NCBI GenBank assembly: GCA_964458185.1
Contig: CAYWFG010000023.1
Location: 1-29,658 of the forward strand
Direction: 5' to 3'
Length of the DNA: 29,658 nt
Origin: AB-137-C09 sp964458185
GTDB taxonomy: Bacteria; Pseudomonadota; Zetaproteobacteria; Mariprofundales; Mariprofundaceae
The position numbers and the translations under genes were made by a program. The notes under the pieces were generated by a model. It did not search any database and was not told the DNA's origin. It saw nothing but the letters and a program-made list of their open reading frames with translations. This document shows, one piece after another, positions 1 through 8,569 of the stretch (position 1 is its first letter; every line of letters starts with the position of its first letter).

Positions 1-65
1 AAACTATGCAGTTTTGCTGTGGTGGCTGTTGGCTTTGAGCGTTTGTTGTGGAAGAAGGTAGCATG

Positions 66-1184
66 TTAGGTTTTATCTTCTACACTTTTTTTATTCGCAT
101 TCATGCTAGGAATGGCATACCCTAATTGACTCATGCCCATTAACGCGACGAGTTCAATGGGTACATGCCACATATGACCATCCAATAAACTTTTCATGAT
201 AAACAACACAACGCTGAGTACTGTCCACATCAACATTTGGGCACGGGGGAGTGATAATTGCCCTGAAGAATCACAAATAAGGTGCGATAAACGAGGGCTA
301 TTATGGATGATTTCGCTGGTATCAGCGGGGGTATTATCTTCGGTTTGTTTAGTGGTTTTTCTGCCTTGCCACTTCACCATGGCGCGTGTGGCATACGATG
401 CGCCCATCAAGAGTAACAATGTGGGTGGAATCTCTGGTATTGCCATTTTGCTTAGACTAAAGGCATAAACCACGGCAACAATCACCACCGTCCAGACTGC
501 CATTTGCACCTTAGACAAAGAAAGTTTGCCGTTCGGTTCGCATAATAAATGAACAACCTTCCACCAGCCACCTTGACTGCGTGCTGCAACTGCCGTGATA
601 AAGAGCAAGATCGCTAACAGTAACAGCAAACTATTGAAGGCAATGCCGACAGCGTTACCCAGATTGGCTTGTTCTTTTCCTAAAGAAAATTGCTGCACGC
701 AGGTATCACCTTTATTATGCCATTGTATCACAGGGGTGGCATGCATGAAGGGGCGAAAACTGGGTATATCAAACGATGAAATATCAAAGACCAATAACGT
801 TCCTTCTTCAGTGATTGCCATGGTTTCACCATTGATTGATTGGTTGTGCGTCCAGCGTTGATTAAAATCAACCAGTTTAGCGGTAAATATTGCATCTTTG
901 AGTGTATCCGTTGTGCGCTGGTTCAACAAAAAAAGCACAGGCTTTTGATCCTCGGTAATCATGATATTACTGATGAATACCGAAAGCAAACGGTTAGTCA
1001 GTTGACCATCAGGGAAAAACATTTGCATAGATTTATCGTTTACCGTGACTGCTTTTTGTGTACACATTGGTAAAACATTGGGGCTTGCTGTTGCAGTTAA
1101 TGCAGAAGTCAGCATTGAACCCAGCAAGCAAAGACCTAACAAAAGGTTAGGATAGAATGGTTTATCTTGTATGATTACAAGCAT
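66..1184 (-). CDS. Hypothetical membrane protein with duplicated C-terminal TM module
   Basis: I do not recognise a named family. The 372 aa protein starts with a signal-peptide-like hydrophobic stretch (about residues 13-33). An extracytoplasmic region follows (about 35-175) with Cys at 41 and 162 that could form a disulfide, then a transmembrane helix (about 180-202). The rest is two copies of one module. Copy 1 (about 212-270) begins HLLCEPNGKLSLSKVQMAVWT and copy 2 (about 301-359) begins HLICDSSGQLSLPRAQMLMWT. Each has a polar Gly-x-Leu-Ser-Leu segment, a helix starting at a conserved Trp-Thr-Val, a Pro-rich turn and a second helix containing LLLMG or VALMG. A polar linker (about 272-296) joins them. 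The start is supported by GAGGGG 7 nt upstream of the ATG. The gene is divergent from gyrA. Its function is unknown; two membrane-embedded sensor or scaffold modules facing a periplasmic domain is inference. Confidence 0.75.
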   Translation of the reverse strand: MLVIIQDKPFYPNLLLGLCLLGSMLTSALTATASPNVLPMCTQKAVTVNDKSMQMFFPDGQLTNRLLSVFISNIMITEDQKPVLFLLNQRTTDTLKDAIFTAKLVDFNQRWTHNQSINGETMAITEEGTLLVFDISSFDIPSFRPFMHATPVIQWHNKGDTCVQQFSLGKEQANLGNAVGIAFNSLLLLLAILLFITAVAARSQGGWWKVVHLLCEPNGKLSLSKVQMAVWTVVIVAVVYAFSLSKMAIPEIPPTLLLLMGASYATRAMVKWQGRKTTKQTEDNTPADTSEIIHNSPRLSHLICDSSGQLSLPRAQMLMWTVLSVVLFIMKSLLDGHMWHVPIELVALMGMSQLGYAIPSMNANKKSVEDKT

Positions 1185-1346
1185 TGTTGATCCCCTCTTT
1201 GAACCACTTGGTTAAACAAGGCTGCAACTATACATATATTTTGTAGGTATAAACATATTTCGCTAAAGTCCATAAATAGATCGGTTTGCTATTATCTGCC
1301 AATTATTTAGAATGCTTCTCGCCGAAGTTATGATTTTGGAGTTGTC
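1185..1346. promoter_or_regulatory. Divergent intergenic region upstream of gyrA
   Basis: This 162 bp AT-rich gap separates the minus-strand membrane protein from plus-strand gyrA and must hold promoters for both. A possible gyrA -10 hexamer is TATTAT at 1290-1295, without a convincing -35 at 17 bp. The gyrA ribosome site is GGAG at 1338-1341, 5 nt before the ATG. On the minus strand, GAGGGG lies just upstream of the 1184 start. I see no strong palindrome. Confidence 0.35.
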
Positions 1347-3845
1347 ATGGAAGAAAACCTGAACCCCGCTGTTCCGGTGCTTGTTGAAGAAGAAATGAAA
1401 CGCTCGTACCTTGATTATGCGATGAGTGTGATTATTGGTCGAGCCTTGCCTGATGCGCGTGATGGCTTAAAGCCCGTGCATCGGCGAATTTTGTTTGCTA
1501 TGCAAGACTTGGGCTGTACCCATGATAAACCGTTTAAAAAGTCTGCCCGTGTCGTCGGTGATGTGATTGGTAAGTATCACCCGCATGGTGATTCAGCGGT
1601 CTACGATGCGTTGGTGCGTATGGCACAACCATGGAGCATGCGTCATGTATTGATTGATGGTCAAGGTAACTTTGGTTCTGTCGATGGCGATTCGCCTGCG
1701 GCAATGCGTTACACTGAAGCACGGATGAGCAAATTAGCGGCTGAATTGCTCGCTGATATTGACAAAGACACCGTCAATTTTGGTGATAACTACGATGGTT
1801 CAATGATTGAACCCAAAGTATTGCCTGCTAAATATCCCAATTTACTGATTAACGGCTCACAAGGTATTGCTGTTGGTATGGCAACCAATATCCCGCCGCA
1901 TAACTTGAATGAAGCCATTACAGCAACCATTACCTTGATTCAAACCCCTGATGTTGATGATCTTGTGCTGACCCAAATCATGCCTGGCCCTGATTTTCCT
2001 ACGGGCGGGTTTATTTATGGTCGCGCAGGCATGCGCAGTGCTTTTGGCACAGGGCGTGGCGCGGTAACGATGCGCGCTAAAGCCGTCGTCGAAACCAATG
2101 CGCGCACCAAGCGCATGGCACTCATTATCAACGAACTGCCTTATCAAGTGAATAAAGCGCGCTTGATTGAAAATATCGCAGCGCTAGTTCGTGATAAAAA
2201 ACTAGACGGTATTTCTGATCTTCGTGATGAGTCTGATCGTGATGGCATGCGCATCGTGATTGAGCTGAAACGCCATGAAATTCCTGAAGTTGTACTAAAC
2301 AACTTATACAAACAAACCCAATTGCAGTGTAATTTTGGTTGCAACTATTTGGCATTGCTAGATGGTCAACCCAAACTGTGTGGCGTGCGTGAGCTGTTGT
2401 TGCACTTTATTGACCACCGCCGCCAAGTTGTCACGCGCCGTTGCTTGTTTGAACTGAACAAAGCCGAAACACGGGTGCATTTGCTCGAAGGTTTATTACT
2501 CGCCTTGGATCAAATTGATGCCGTGATTGCCTTGATCCGTGCCAGCCAAACTGCCTCAGAGGCTAAAGCAGGGCTTATTGCTTCGTTTGCTTTATCAGAA
2601 CGACAAGCACAAGCTATTTTAGAAATGCGATTGCAACGTTTAACGGGCTTGGAACGTGACAAAATTCAAGCTGAATTTGATCAAATCATGGCGACTATTT
2701 CACGCTTGAAAGCTATTCTTGCTGATGAATCATTGCTAATGAAGGTGATTGTGAGCGAACTTGAAGACATCAAAACCCGTTTTGGTGAACCACGTCGCAC
2801 ACAAATTATGGATGAAACGGGCGAAATCACCGTCGAAGATATGATTACCGAAGAAGATATGGTGGTCACTATCTCTAGCGAAGGTTATATCAAACGCAAT
2901 CCAACAACGTTGTACCGTGCGCAACGTCGGGGTGGCAAAGGCAAAACTGCCATGACCACCAAAGAAGAAGATTTTGTAACACAATTAATGGTGGCTTCCA
3001 CGCATGATTACTTGTTGTTCTTTTCAGATCATGGGCGTGTATTTTGCAAAAAGGTTTACGAAGTGCCGCAAGCTGGGCGAGCAGCACGCGGTAAAGCGTT
3101 GGTTAATTTATTACCCGTTGAAAAGGGTGAGAAAATATCCAACACCCTTGCCATTCGTGAATTTGATGCCGATCATTATATCATCATGGCAACGCGAGCT
3201 GGCGTGGTGAAAAAAACCGAATTATCCGCCTATGGCAAGATTCGAAGCAATGGTTTGATCGCCATCAATTTGGATGATGATGATGGTTTGATTGGCGCAG
3301 TAGTATCCGATGGCGAGCAACATGTCATGCTGGCATCCAGTGGCGGGAAAACGATTCGTTTTCATGAGTCAGATGTGCGCGCCACGGGACGCAGCACCCG
3401 TGGTGTGACAGGTATGCGTATGCCTAAAGATGATTATGTTATTTCGTTAAACTTGGTTGCAGACCGTGCCACCATGCTGGCTGTTTCTGAAAAAGGTTTT
3501 GGCAAACGAACCATGGTTTCTGAGTACAAGACCCAAAAACGTGGTGGACAAGGTGTCTTTACCTTGAAAACAGGCACGCGCAATGGTGCGATGATCTCCA
3601 CATTGCAGGTATTGGACGATGATCAGGTTATGTTGATGACTGATACAGGTCGTTTGGTGCGGATTCGCATGAATTCTGTCTCGGTGATTGGGCGCAATAC
3701 CCAAGGGGTCACTTTAATTAATTGCGCAGCTAAGGAACGAGTGATTGGTGCTGTTCGGGTGGTCGAAAAACAAGAAGAAGAAGATCAGAGGACAGAAGAC
3801 GAAGGACAGACGACAGAGGCAGACGAGGGTTTAACTGGTGATTGA
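1347..3845 (+). CDS. gyrA: DNA gyrase subunit A
   Basis: GyrA pairs with GyrB to introduce negative supercoils using ATP. The 832 aa protein has the N-terminal winged-helix/tower region with the catalytic tyrosine at Tyr122 in AAMRYTEARM, at the Escherichia coli position. The quinolone-determining region reads HPHGDSAVYDALV with Ser83 and Asp87, the wild-type, susceptible state. The C-terminal pinwheel carries the GyrA box QRRGGKGK, which separates true GyrA from ParC. The length is slightly below that of E. coli GyrA (about 875 aa). The last 25 or so residues form an acidic, Glu/Asp/Thr-rich tail encoded by a purine-rich GACAGA-like stretch (see findings). GGAG at 1338-1341 supports the ATG. 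It overlaps serS by 8 nt and is probably the first gene of a gyrA-serS-cNMP protein-fxsA operon. Confidence 0.98.
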   Translation: MEENLNPAVPVLVEEEMKRSYLDYAMSVIIGRALPDARDGLKPVHRRILFAMQDLGCTHDKPFKKSARVVGDVIGKYHPHGDSAVYDALVRMAQPWSMRHVLIDGQGNFGSVDGDSPAAMRYTEARMSKLAAELLADIDKDTVNFGDNYDGSMIEPKVLPAKYPNLLINGSQGIAVGMATNIPPHNLNEAITATITLIQTPDVDDLVLTQIMPGPDFPTGGFIYGRAGMRSAFGTGRGAVTMRAKAVVETNARTKRMALIINELPYQVNKARLIENIAALVRDKKLDGISDLRDESDRDGMRIVIELKRHEIPEVVLNNLYKQTQLQCNFGCNYLALLDGQPKLCGVRELLLHFIDHRRQVVTRRCLFELNKAETRVHLLEGLLLALDQIDAVIALIRASQTASEAKAGLIASFALSERQAQAILEMRLQRLTGLERDKIQAEFDQIMATISRLKAILADESLLMKVIVSELEDIKTRFGEPRRTQIMDETGEITVEDMITEEDMVVTISSEGYIKRNPTTLYRAQRRGGKGKTAMTTKEEDFVTQLMVASTHDYLLFFSDHGRVFCKKVYEVPQAGRAARGKALVNLLPVEKGEKISNTLAIREFDADHYIIMATRAGVVKKTELSAYGKIRSNGLIAINLDDDDGLIGAVVSDGEQHVMLASSGGKTIRFHESDVRATGRSTRGVTGMRMPKDDYVISLNLVADRATMLAVSEKGFGKRTMVSEYKTQKRGGQGVFTLKTGTRNGAMISTLQVLDDDQVMLMTDTGRLVRIRMNSVSVIGRNTQGVTLINCAAKERVIGAVRVVEKQEEEDQRTEDEGQTTEADEGLTGD

Positions 3846-5109
3846 TCGAAAGGCGTTTCGTCGAGATTTTTCTCGCATGGGCGTTGCTTTAGCGCGGCGA
3901 GGGGCGAAGCTTTTGGCTGAAGACTCGCCTTGGCAGCGGGCGCGTTTATTGGATGAACAGCAACGAACATTAAAAACAGAGTTGGAGGCATTGCAAGCAG
4001 AGCGTAACCGTGTCTCTAAAGCGATTGGTATAGCAAAATCACGAGGCGAGAATGCGGCGGATGCCATGGCACGCATGGTCGATGTTGCCTCTCGTGTAAA
4101 AACCTTGGATGCTGAAGCCAAGGCAGCAGCGGATAATTTCTCTTCTTTGTTACTTGAGATTCCTAATCTACCGCATCCTAGCACGCCTGACGGTACGGAT
4201 GAATCAGATAATATTGAACGCCATCGTTGGGGTACGCCGCGCCCTGATGCTGTGCCGCCGCATTGGGATATTGGCGAATCGTTGGGAATCTTAGATTTTG
4301 AGGCAGGTGTGCGGCTGGCAGGCAGTCGTTTTTCGGTGCTGCGCGGTGCGGGTGCGCGTTTAGAACGTGTCTTGATGCAATTCATGCTAGACCTGCATGC
4401 TGATCAGCATGGTTATGAAGAAGTCTGGGTACCAGCCATTGCCAACAGCAAGGCACTAACAGGGACAGGACAATTACCCAAATTTGCCGATGACTTGTAC
4501 CGTTTAGAAGGCGAAGATGCTTTTTTAATTCCCACGGCTGAAGTGCCAATCACCAATTTATACCAAGGGCAAATACTGGCATCCGATGCCTTACCGATTC
4601 GTCATTGTGGTTACACGCCGTGTTTTCGCCGTGAGGCAGGTTCTGCTGGGCGAGATACCCGTGGTATGATTCGACAACACCAATTTGATAAAGTTGAACT
4701 CGTATGGTTGTTACCCCCTGATGCCGCTGAAGATGGGCTAGCACAGTTATTGTCGCATGCAGAAGCGGTATTGCAGGCTTTACAGCTTCCTTATCGAGCA
4801 GTCGATCTTTGTGCAGGCGATATTGGCTTTTCAGCAGAAAAAACCATTGATCTAGAAGTGTGGCTTCCCTCACAGCAATGCTACCGTGAAATATCATCAT
4901 GCTCCTCATTCGGGCAGTTTCAAGGACGGCGTGCAGGCATCCGTTACCGTGATACCACAGGTAAACCACAGCCCGTGGCGACGTTAAATGGTTCGGGTCT
5001 CGCCATTGGTCGAACCTTGGTAGCATTGCTAGAAAATGGTTGGCAAACAGATGGTCGAGTGCAACTACCTGATGTATTACAGCCTTATATGGGACGTGAA
5101 TACTTATGA
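3838..5109 (+). CDS. serS: Serine--tRNA ligase (SerRS)
   Basis: SerRS charges tRNA-Ser (and tRNA-Sec) with serine in the cytoplasm. The protein is 423 aa, normal for the bacterial type. The N-terminal helical arm (about 30-105, rich in Gln/Glu/Ala/Lys) is the coiled coil that binds the long variable arm of tRNA-Ser. The class II core follows: TAEVP at 233-237 (serine and adenylate pocket), motif 2 with CFRREAGSAGRDTRGMIRQH (262-281), and motif 3 with LNGSGLAIGRTL (383-394). The start is GTG at 3838, giving the family-typical MIDRKAFRRDFSRMGVALARRG-like opening. Its likely ribosome site is GAGGG at 3825-3829, inside the end of gyrA. The gene overlaps gyrA by 8 nt and the next gene by 4 nt (ATGA), so translation is probably coupled. 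Confidence 0.97.
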   Translation: MIDRKAFRRDFSRMGVALARRGAKLLAEDSPWQRARLLDEQQRTLKTELEALQAERNRVSKAIGIAKSRGENAADAMARMVDVASRVKTLDAEAKAAADNFSSLLLEIPNLPHPSTPDGTDESDNIERHRWGTPRPDAVPPHWDIGESLGILDFEAGVRLAGSRFSVLRGAGARLERVLMQFMLDLHADQHGYEEVWVPAIANSKALTGTGQLPKFADDLYRLEGEDAFLIPTAEVPITNLYQGQILASDALPIRHCGYTPCFRREAGSAGRDTRGMIRQHQFDKVELVWLLPPDAAEDGLAQLLSHAEAVLQALQLPYRAVDLCAGDIGFSAEKTIDLEVWLPSQQCYREISSCSSFGQFQGRRAGIRYRDTTGKPQPVATLNGSGLAIGRTLVALLENGWQTDGRVQLPDVLQPYMGREYL

Positions 5110-5990
5110 ATGATGATGATAACTTTCTTGATATTTCGGGCATGCATATTGATTCAAACAAAGCCCCCATGCTGGATGAATTAACATTTCCTATCTTGAA
5201 TGGGCTTTCAGCCGTTAATATGCGCATCTTGAATACATCGAGTCGTGAAATGCATGTATCGAAAGGGGTTGAAGTATTGCACGAAGGAAGTGCATCGTAT
5301 GATATGCATTTTATCCGCAAAGGCAGTGTTTCGATCACACGGCGTACCAGCAAAGGGCTAAAAGTATTGGCGCAAATTCATGCGGGTGGCTTGTATGGCG
5401 AATTTGGTATTTTGCGTAAAAAGTTTCGTTACACTTCCGTTTTTGCCAATGAACCGAGCGATATCATACGTACTTCCGCATCATCGGTGCAACGTGTGAT
5501 TGAAGGCGATTCAGCTTTCCGTGACCGTTTAACGACATTGCTCTCCAATCGCTTGCTGGATAGTTTCTTTTTTACCCATCCTGTATTCCAGCCATTGCCC
5601 GTGCATTTGCGTGAATTGCTCTCCAGTGCTTTAAAGATTCATTATTCCCCACCCTTTACTCAAGTGTTTTTACGCGGTGATAAACCCACGGGCGTGCATT
5701 TGATTTTATCGGGTGAAGTTGAGCTAAGTTTACCAGGGCGCAACCATGAAGATACCTTATTAGAAATTCGTCGTGATAACGATATGGTCGGTGAGCTGGC
5801 AACCCGTGATGGGGCATTGGCTTACTCAGCATATGCCACAGAGGCATTGGATTCGTTGTGGTTAAACCCAAAAACAATGCAATTGATTGAAGAAGCCAAT
5901 GCAACGGTGCATAAAAATCTACAAAAATTCATTCATGCACGGGCGCAACGAACAGCGCAACACTTAAAACAGCAACTGTTAAAAAGCTAA
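5106..5990 (+). CDS. Tandem cyclic-nucleotide-binding-domain protein
   Basis: The 294 aa protein has two CNMP-binding beta-barrels and nothing else recognisable. Domain 1 (about 31-135) contains DMHFIRKGSVSI, then GGLYGEFGILRKKFRYTS, which keeps the Gly-Glu of the phosphate-binding cassette and an Arg a few residues on. Domain 2 (about 158-265) contains GVHLILSGEVELS and DMVGELATRDGALAYSAYA, which keeps Gly-Glu but lacks an obvious Arg at the ligand-contacting position. There is no signal peptide, membrane helix or DNA-binding helix-turn-helix, so this is not a CRP-type transcription factor. By family, the domains bind cAMP or cGMP or are degenerate; which applies is inference. It overlaps serS by ATGA and is 3 nt from fxsA. 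A regulatory subunit acting on an unlinked partner is possible. Confidence 0.85.
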   Translation: MNDDDNFLDISGMHIDSNKAPMLDELTFPILNGLSAVNMRILNTSSREMHVSKGVEVLHEGSASYDMHFIRKGSVSITRRTSKGLKVLAQIHAGGLYGEFGILRKKFRYTSVFANEPSDIIRTSASSVQRVIEGDSAFRDRLTTLLSNRLLDSFFFTHPVFQPLPVHLRELLSSALKIHYSPPFTQVFLRGDKPTGVHLILSGEVELSLPGRNHEDTLLEIRRDNDMVGELATRDGALAYSAYATEALDSLWLNPKTMQLIEEANATVHKNLQKFIHARAQRTAQHLKQQLLKS

Positions 5991-5993
5991 GGA

Positions 5994-6431
5994 ATGTTTA
6001 AATACCTATTACTGTTGTTTATCACCGTACCCTTGATGGAACTTTATGTTCTGATTGAGGTAGGTCGCGGTATTGGTGGCTTTTTTACGGTATTGCTGTG
6101 TTTATTCACGGCAGCAATCGGCGGCTTATTGATTCGTCTTCAAGGCGTATTAACTATTCTGGATGCACAACGACGTTTAGCCAAAGGTGAAATTCCTGCC
6201 ATGCATATTTTTCATGGTTTGCTGTTAGTGGTGTCAGGTTTACTATTATTTCTGCCTGGGTTAATCACCGACTTTGTTGGTTTTTTATTGCTCGTTCCTT
6301 CCGTTCGAGAAGTGATTATTCGACAAGTGGCAGCTAGCGTTATTGCAGCAAGAGCGAGTCAAGATACTGTGATTGAAGCTGAAGTTATCGTCGAACAAGC
6401 ACCTACGCCAAAAAAATTACCGCCTCATTAA
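5994..6431 (+). CDS. fxsA: FxsA family membrane protein
   Basis: FxsA is a small inner-membrane protein; in E. coli its overexpression relieves exclusion of phage T7 by F plasmid. Its normal role is unknown. The 145 aa protein shows the family pattern: helix 1 with LLLLFITVPLMELYVLIEVG, a Gly-rich second helix (GGFFTVLLCLFTAAIGGLLI), a cytoplasmic QGVLTILDAQRRLAKGEIP segment, then the GLLLVVSGLLLFLPGLITD helix and a short polar tail. An AAGGA lies directly against the ATG (5994) with almost no spacer, so the start may rely on coupling to the gene ending 3 nt upstream. Later ATGs would cut off helix 1, so I keep this one. It converges on the minus-strand gene with a 4 nt overlap of stop codons. 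Confidence 0.9.
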   Translation: MFKYLLLLFITVPLMELYVLIEVGRGIGGFFTVLLCLFTAAIGGLLIRLQGVLTILDAQRRLAKGEIPAMHIFHGLLLVVSGLLLFLPGLITDFVGFLLLVPSVREVIIRQVAASVIAARASQDTVIEAEVIVEQAPTPKKLPPH

Positions 6432-6979
6432 AACCGTGAGATGATGCGTACGACCAATGAGGCAATATCAGGTAAGATCCGTGCTACTGATGTCATTGTC
6501 GGAAAAAGCATACAAACCATGCTAGGCAACAACAAAACAACATAAGATGACGAATGGGTTAAACGATCATCATAACCATTATGTTGAATCAACCATGCAA
6601 GCGCAAAACTTAAACCAATCGCCCACGATATTTTTAAAATTCCCCATAATGGGGCATACAGTAAATGACGAATATAAATAAATTGGCAAATAAGTGCCAC
6701 AGCCAACATAAACAAAGCAGAAACCCCTGCTAGTTGCAAGGCTGTTTCCCAAAATGGTTGCAGTGAAAATACATTTTCTAACTGAACAAATACCTCAGGA
6801 TGTAATTCTTTAAACACATCTCCCGTATGCGTGCTAAGAAATATTTGCCATCCATACCAACTGCCATACAGCAATACACAGTTCACGCCAGCAGTCGATA
6901 AAGCGATGATAAGCAGCTTTAATAATTCTTCACTGGTATCTTTTAGGTATTCTATAGTTTTAAAGATGCTATCATGCAT
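6428..6979 (-). CDS. Hypothetical four-helix membrane protein
   Basis: The 183 aa protein belongs to no family I can name. It has about four hydrophobic helices: roughly residues 20-45, 75-103, 107-130 and 143-165. Short charged ends flank them, and there is no cleavable signal peptide or conserved catalytic motif. It lies 6 nt downstream of the DUF4197 gene on the same strand, so the two are probably co-transcribed. Its stop codon overlaps that of fxsA (6428-6431), leaving no room for a conventional terminator between these convergent genes. Confidence 0.7.
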   Translation of the reverse strand: MHDSIFKTIEYLKDTSEELLKLLIIALSTAGVNCVLLYGSWYGWQIFLSTHTGDVFKELHPEVFVQLENVFSLQPFWETALQLAGVSALFMLAVALICQFIYIRHLLYAPLWGILKISWAIGLSFALAWLIQHNGYDDRLTHSSSYVVLLLPSMVCMLFPTMTSVARILPDIASLVVRIISRF

Positions 6980-6985
6980 GATATT

Positions 6986-7747
6986 CTACCGACCAAACAC
7001 CCGCTGCAAAATCGCGGTACTTCTTTTGGCAGGGTTTTTGCGAATCGCAGCCTCTTCGATGGCCAAATAATGAAAAATGCCTTTGAGGGTTTTATCCATC
7101 ACATGTTTGTTTAAATTTGCTTTTACATTAGGCATCATGGGAATGTTGCGATAATTTTCCATGATGCGATCATAACTTTGTACAGCACCGACTTGGTTTA
7201 ACGCTCGCTCAATGAGGGGAGCAATGGTGAGGCGTAACTCAGGGCTCATGGTGCGTTCAAAATAACGGGTGGCTGCATTGTTGGATCCTTGAAAAATAGA
7301 TCGGGCATCATTTAATGTCATCTTGCGAATGGATTGCATGAATATTTTTTTTGCTTTGGGCGTTGCTTGTTCGGCAGCACGGTTCATTTTGCTTTCTAAA
7401 TCATTCAACGAATCTGCCATGCCGATGGTTGCCAGTGCCGAGCGTATTTTTTTTAACTCTCTAGGCAGTGGAATGTGAATACTACGGTCTTTGTTAAAAC
7501 CATTGCGTTTTGATAATTGACTTACTACCCGCCCTGTGCCTACGCGCAAGGCTTCTTTTAGCCCTTTAACCATATCCGTTTGAGAAAGTCCACTGATTGC
7601 AGCTTGCCCCGTCTGGCGTGTTTGCCCTTGATTGAGTTGATTAAAAACCCCTTCTGCTTGTTTGAGCCAATCCATTTCGGCGGCTTGGGCTGGTATTGCC
7701 AGCATGCATGCAAGACTGCACGTTAATAGTGTATATTTATTGATCAT
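6986..7747 (-). CDS. DUF4197 family secreted protein
   Basis: This is a member of the uncharacterised DUF4197 family of secreted proteins, whose biochemical role is not known. The sequence has an N-terminal signal peptide ending in AIPAQA before AEMDW. The family body follows: SQTDMVKGLKEALRVGTGRVV, IPLPRELKKIRSALATIG, then a run of Asp/Ala/Arg-rich helices including ARSIFQGSNNAATRYFERT and DKTLKGIFHYLAIEEAAIRKNP. About 253 aa is usual for the family. The ATG at 7747 is preferred over the TTG one codon earlier because AAGGAG sits 6 nt before the ATG. The gene lies 18 bp below gspN, so it may be transcribed with the secretion operon, though family members are generally not secretion components. 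Confidence 0.88.
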   Translation of the reverse strand: MINKYTLLTCSLACMLAIPAQAAEMDWLKQAEGVFNQLNQGQTRQTGQAAISGLSQTDMVKGLKEALRVGTGRVVSQLSKRNGFNKDRSIHIPLPRELKKIRSALATIGMADSLNDLESKMNRAAEQATPKAKKIFMQSIRKMTLNDARSIFQGSNNAATRYFERTMSPELRLTIAPLIERALNQVGAVQSYDRIMENYRNIPMMPNVKANLNKHVMDKTLKGIFHYLAIEEAAIRKNPAKRSTAILQRVFGR

Positions 7748-7765
7748 CAATATCTCCTTCTTTGT

Positions 7766-8569
7766 TTACATCTGCCATTGCGGATGTTGTAAGTTGCCTG
7801 AAATTTCGATGCTTTGCTTAGCTCCGAGTAATGCAGCTAAAGGGCTGTCAGGTGCGTTGACCATAGCAATGGTTCCTTGCAACGGCCATTGCAACCATGG
7901 CGTGTCTTGCTTTTGCAGCACAACTTGACCATCAAGCTTGAGTAACACTCCGCCAGCCAATTGTAATTGCCATGATGCAGGAGGTTGATCGTGAATATAT
8001 AATTGATAATCCCCCAGCAGCGTTACCAACTCACCCAATTGAACCCCTGCTTCTTTCCATGTGATGGTTAGCGCACCTGCTACAGGCTGGCGCATCTCTT
8101 GTTTGGCTTGTAGATTACCCGTCACATGGAGCGTCCCTTGCAAATTCATGGGAATGCTTTTACCCCATTGTGCTTGCAGCCATGGCACGTTGGCAGTCAA
8201 TTCAATCGCTGATAGTTGCACATAGCCATCATGCAGCAATAAATCACACTCACCATTGATGCCATCGCTTGATAATGATGCATGCACTGTGGGTGAGCCT
8301 TGAAACCATGCTCCCCATGCAGGGGATAATGTTAATGAGTCAATGATCAATACTTTAGCAGGTGAGGGCAAGGTGATTGCCACATGCTCTACGCTGATCC
8401 CTTTGAGTGACCAGTCGATAACACCAATACCAACGGCTACAGGAAGTTGCTGTACGATTTGTTGTAATTGCGCCTCAAACCATGATGTTGCATCCCAACG
8501 CAACGGTATAAAGGCGAATAAAGCGCAGATAAAAATCAGCACTAAACGACGGTTAGACCATGGATTCAT
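7766..8569 (-). CDS. gspN: Type II secretion system protein N
   Basis: GspN is an accessory inner-membrane protein of type II secretion systems in some Proteobacteria. Its exact role is unclear and many systems lack it. The 267 aa protein has one N-terminal membrane helix (about 8-22) and a long periplasmic beta-rich region: GVIDWSLKGISVEHVAI near the start, repeated LQGTLHVTGNLQ-type strands, and a C-terminal ISGNLQHPQWQM. The length and repeated strand pattern are typical of GspN. Placement right after gspM with a 4 nt ATGA overlap supports the call, as gspN is usually last in its operon. The assignment rests more on position and topology than on a sharp motif. Confidence 0.85.
   Translation of the reverse strand: MNPWSNRRLVLIFICALFAFIPLRWDATSWFEAQLQQIVQQLPVAVGIGVIDWSLKGISVEHVAITLPSPAKVLIIDSLTLSPAWGAWFQGSPTVHASLSSDGINGECDLLLHDGYVQLSAIELTANVPWLQAQWGKSIPMNLQGTLHVTGNLQAKQEMRQPVAGALTITWKEAGVQLGELVTLLGDYQLYIHDQPPASWQLQLAGGVLLKLDGQVVLQKQDTPWLQWPLQGTIAMVNAPDSPLAALLGAKQSIEISGNLQHPQWQM

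Noticed and set aside
1..69. Possible last codons of a plus-strand gene entering from the left
   Set aside because: Two frames are open to a stop (59-61 and 67-69), one giving a membrane-like end and one not. With about 20 codons I cannot choose or support either.
1569..1607. Possible quinolone-resistance change in gyrA
   Set aside because: Ser83 and Asp87 are both present, so the determining region is wild type.
3831..4385. Minus-strand open frame of 184 codons inside serS
   Set aside because: It lies fully antisense to serS, has Ser/Arg-rich composition without domain features, and has no ribosome site. It is a shadow.
4550..5353. Minus-strand open frame of 267 codons across the serS/cNMP gene junction
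   Set aside because: Antisense to two well-supported genes with clear family motifs; its translation has no recognisable domain.
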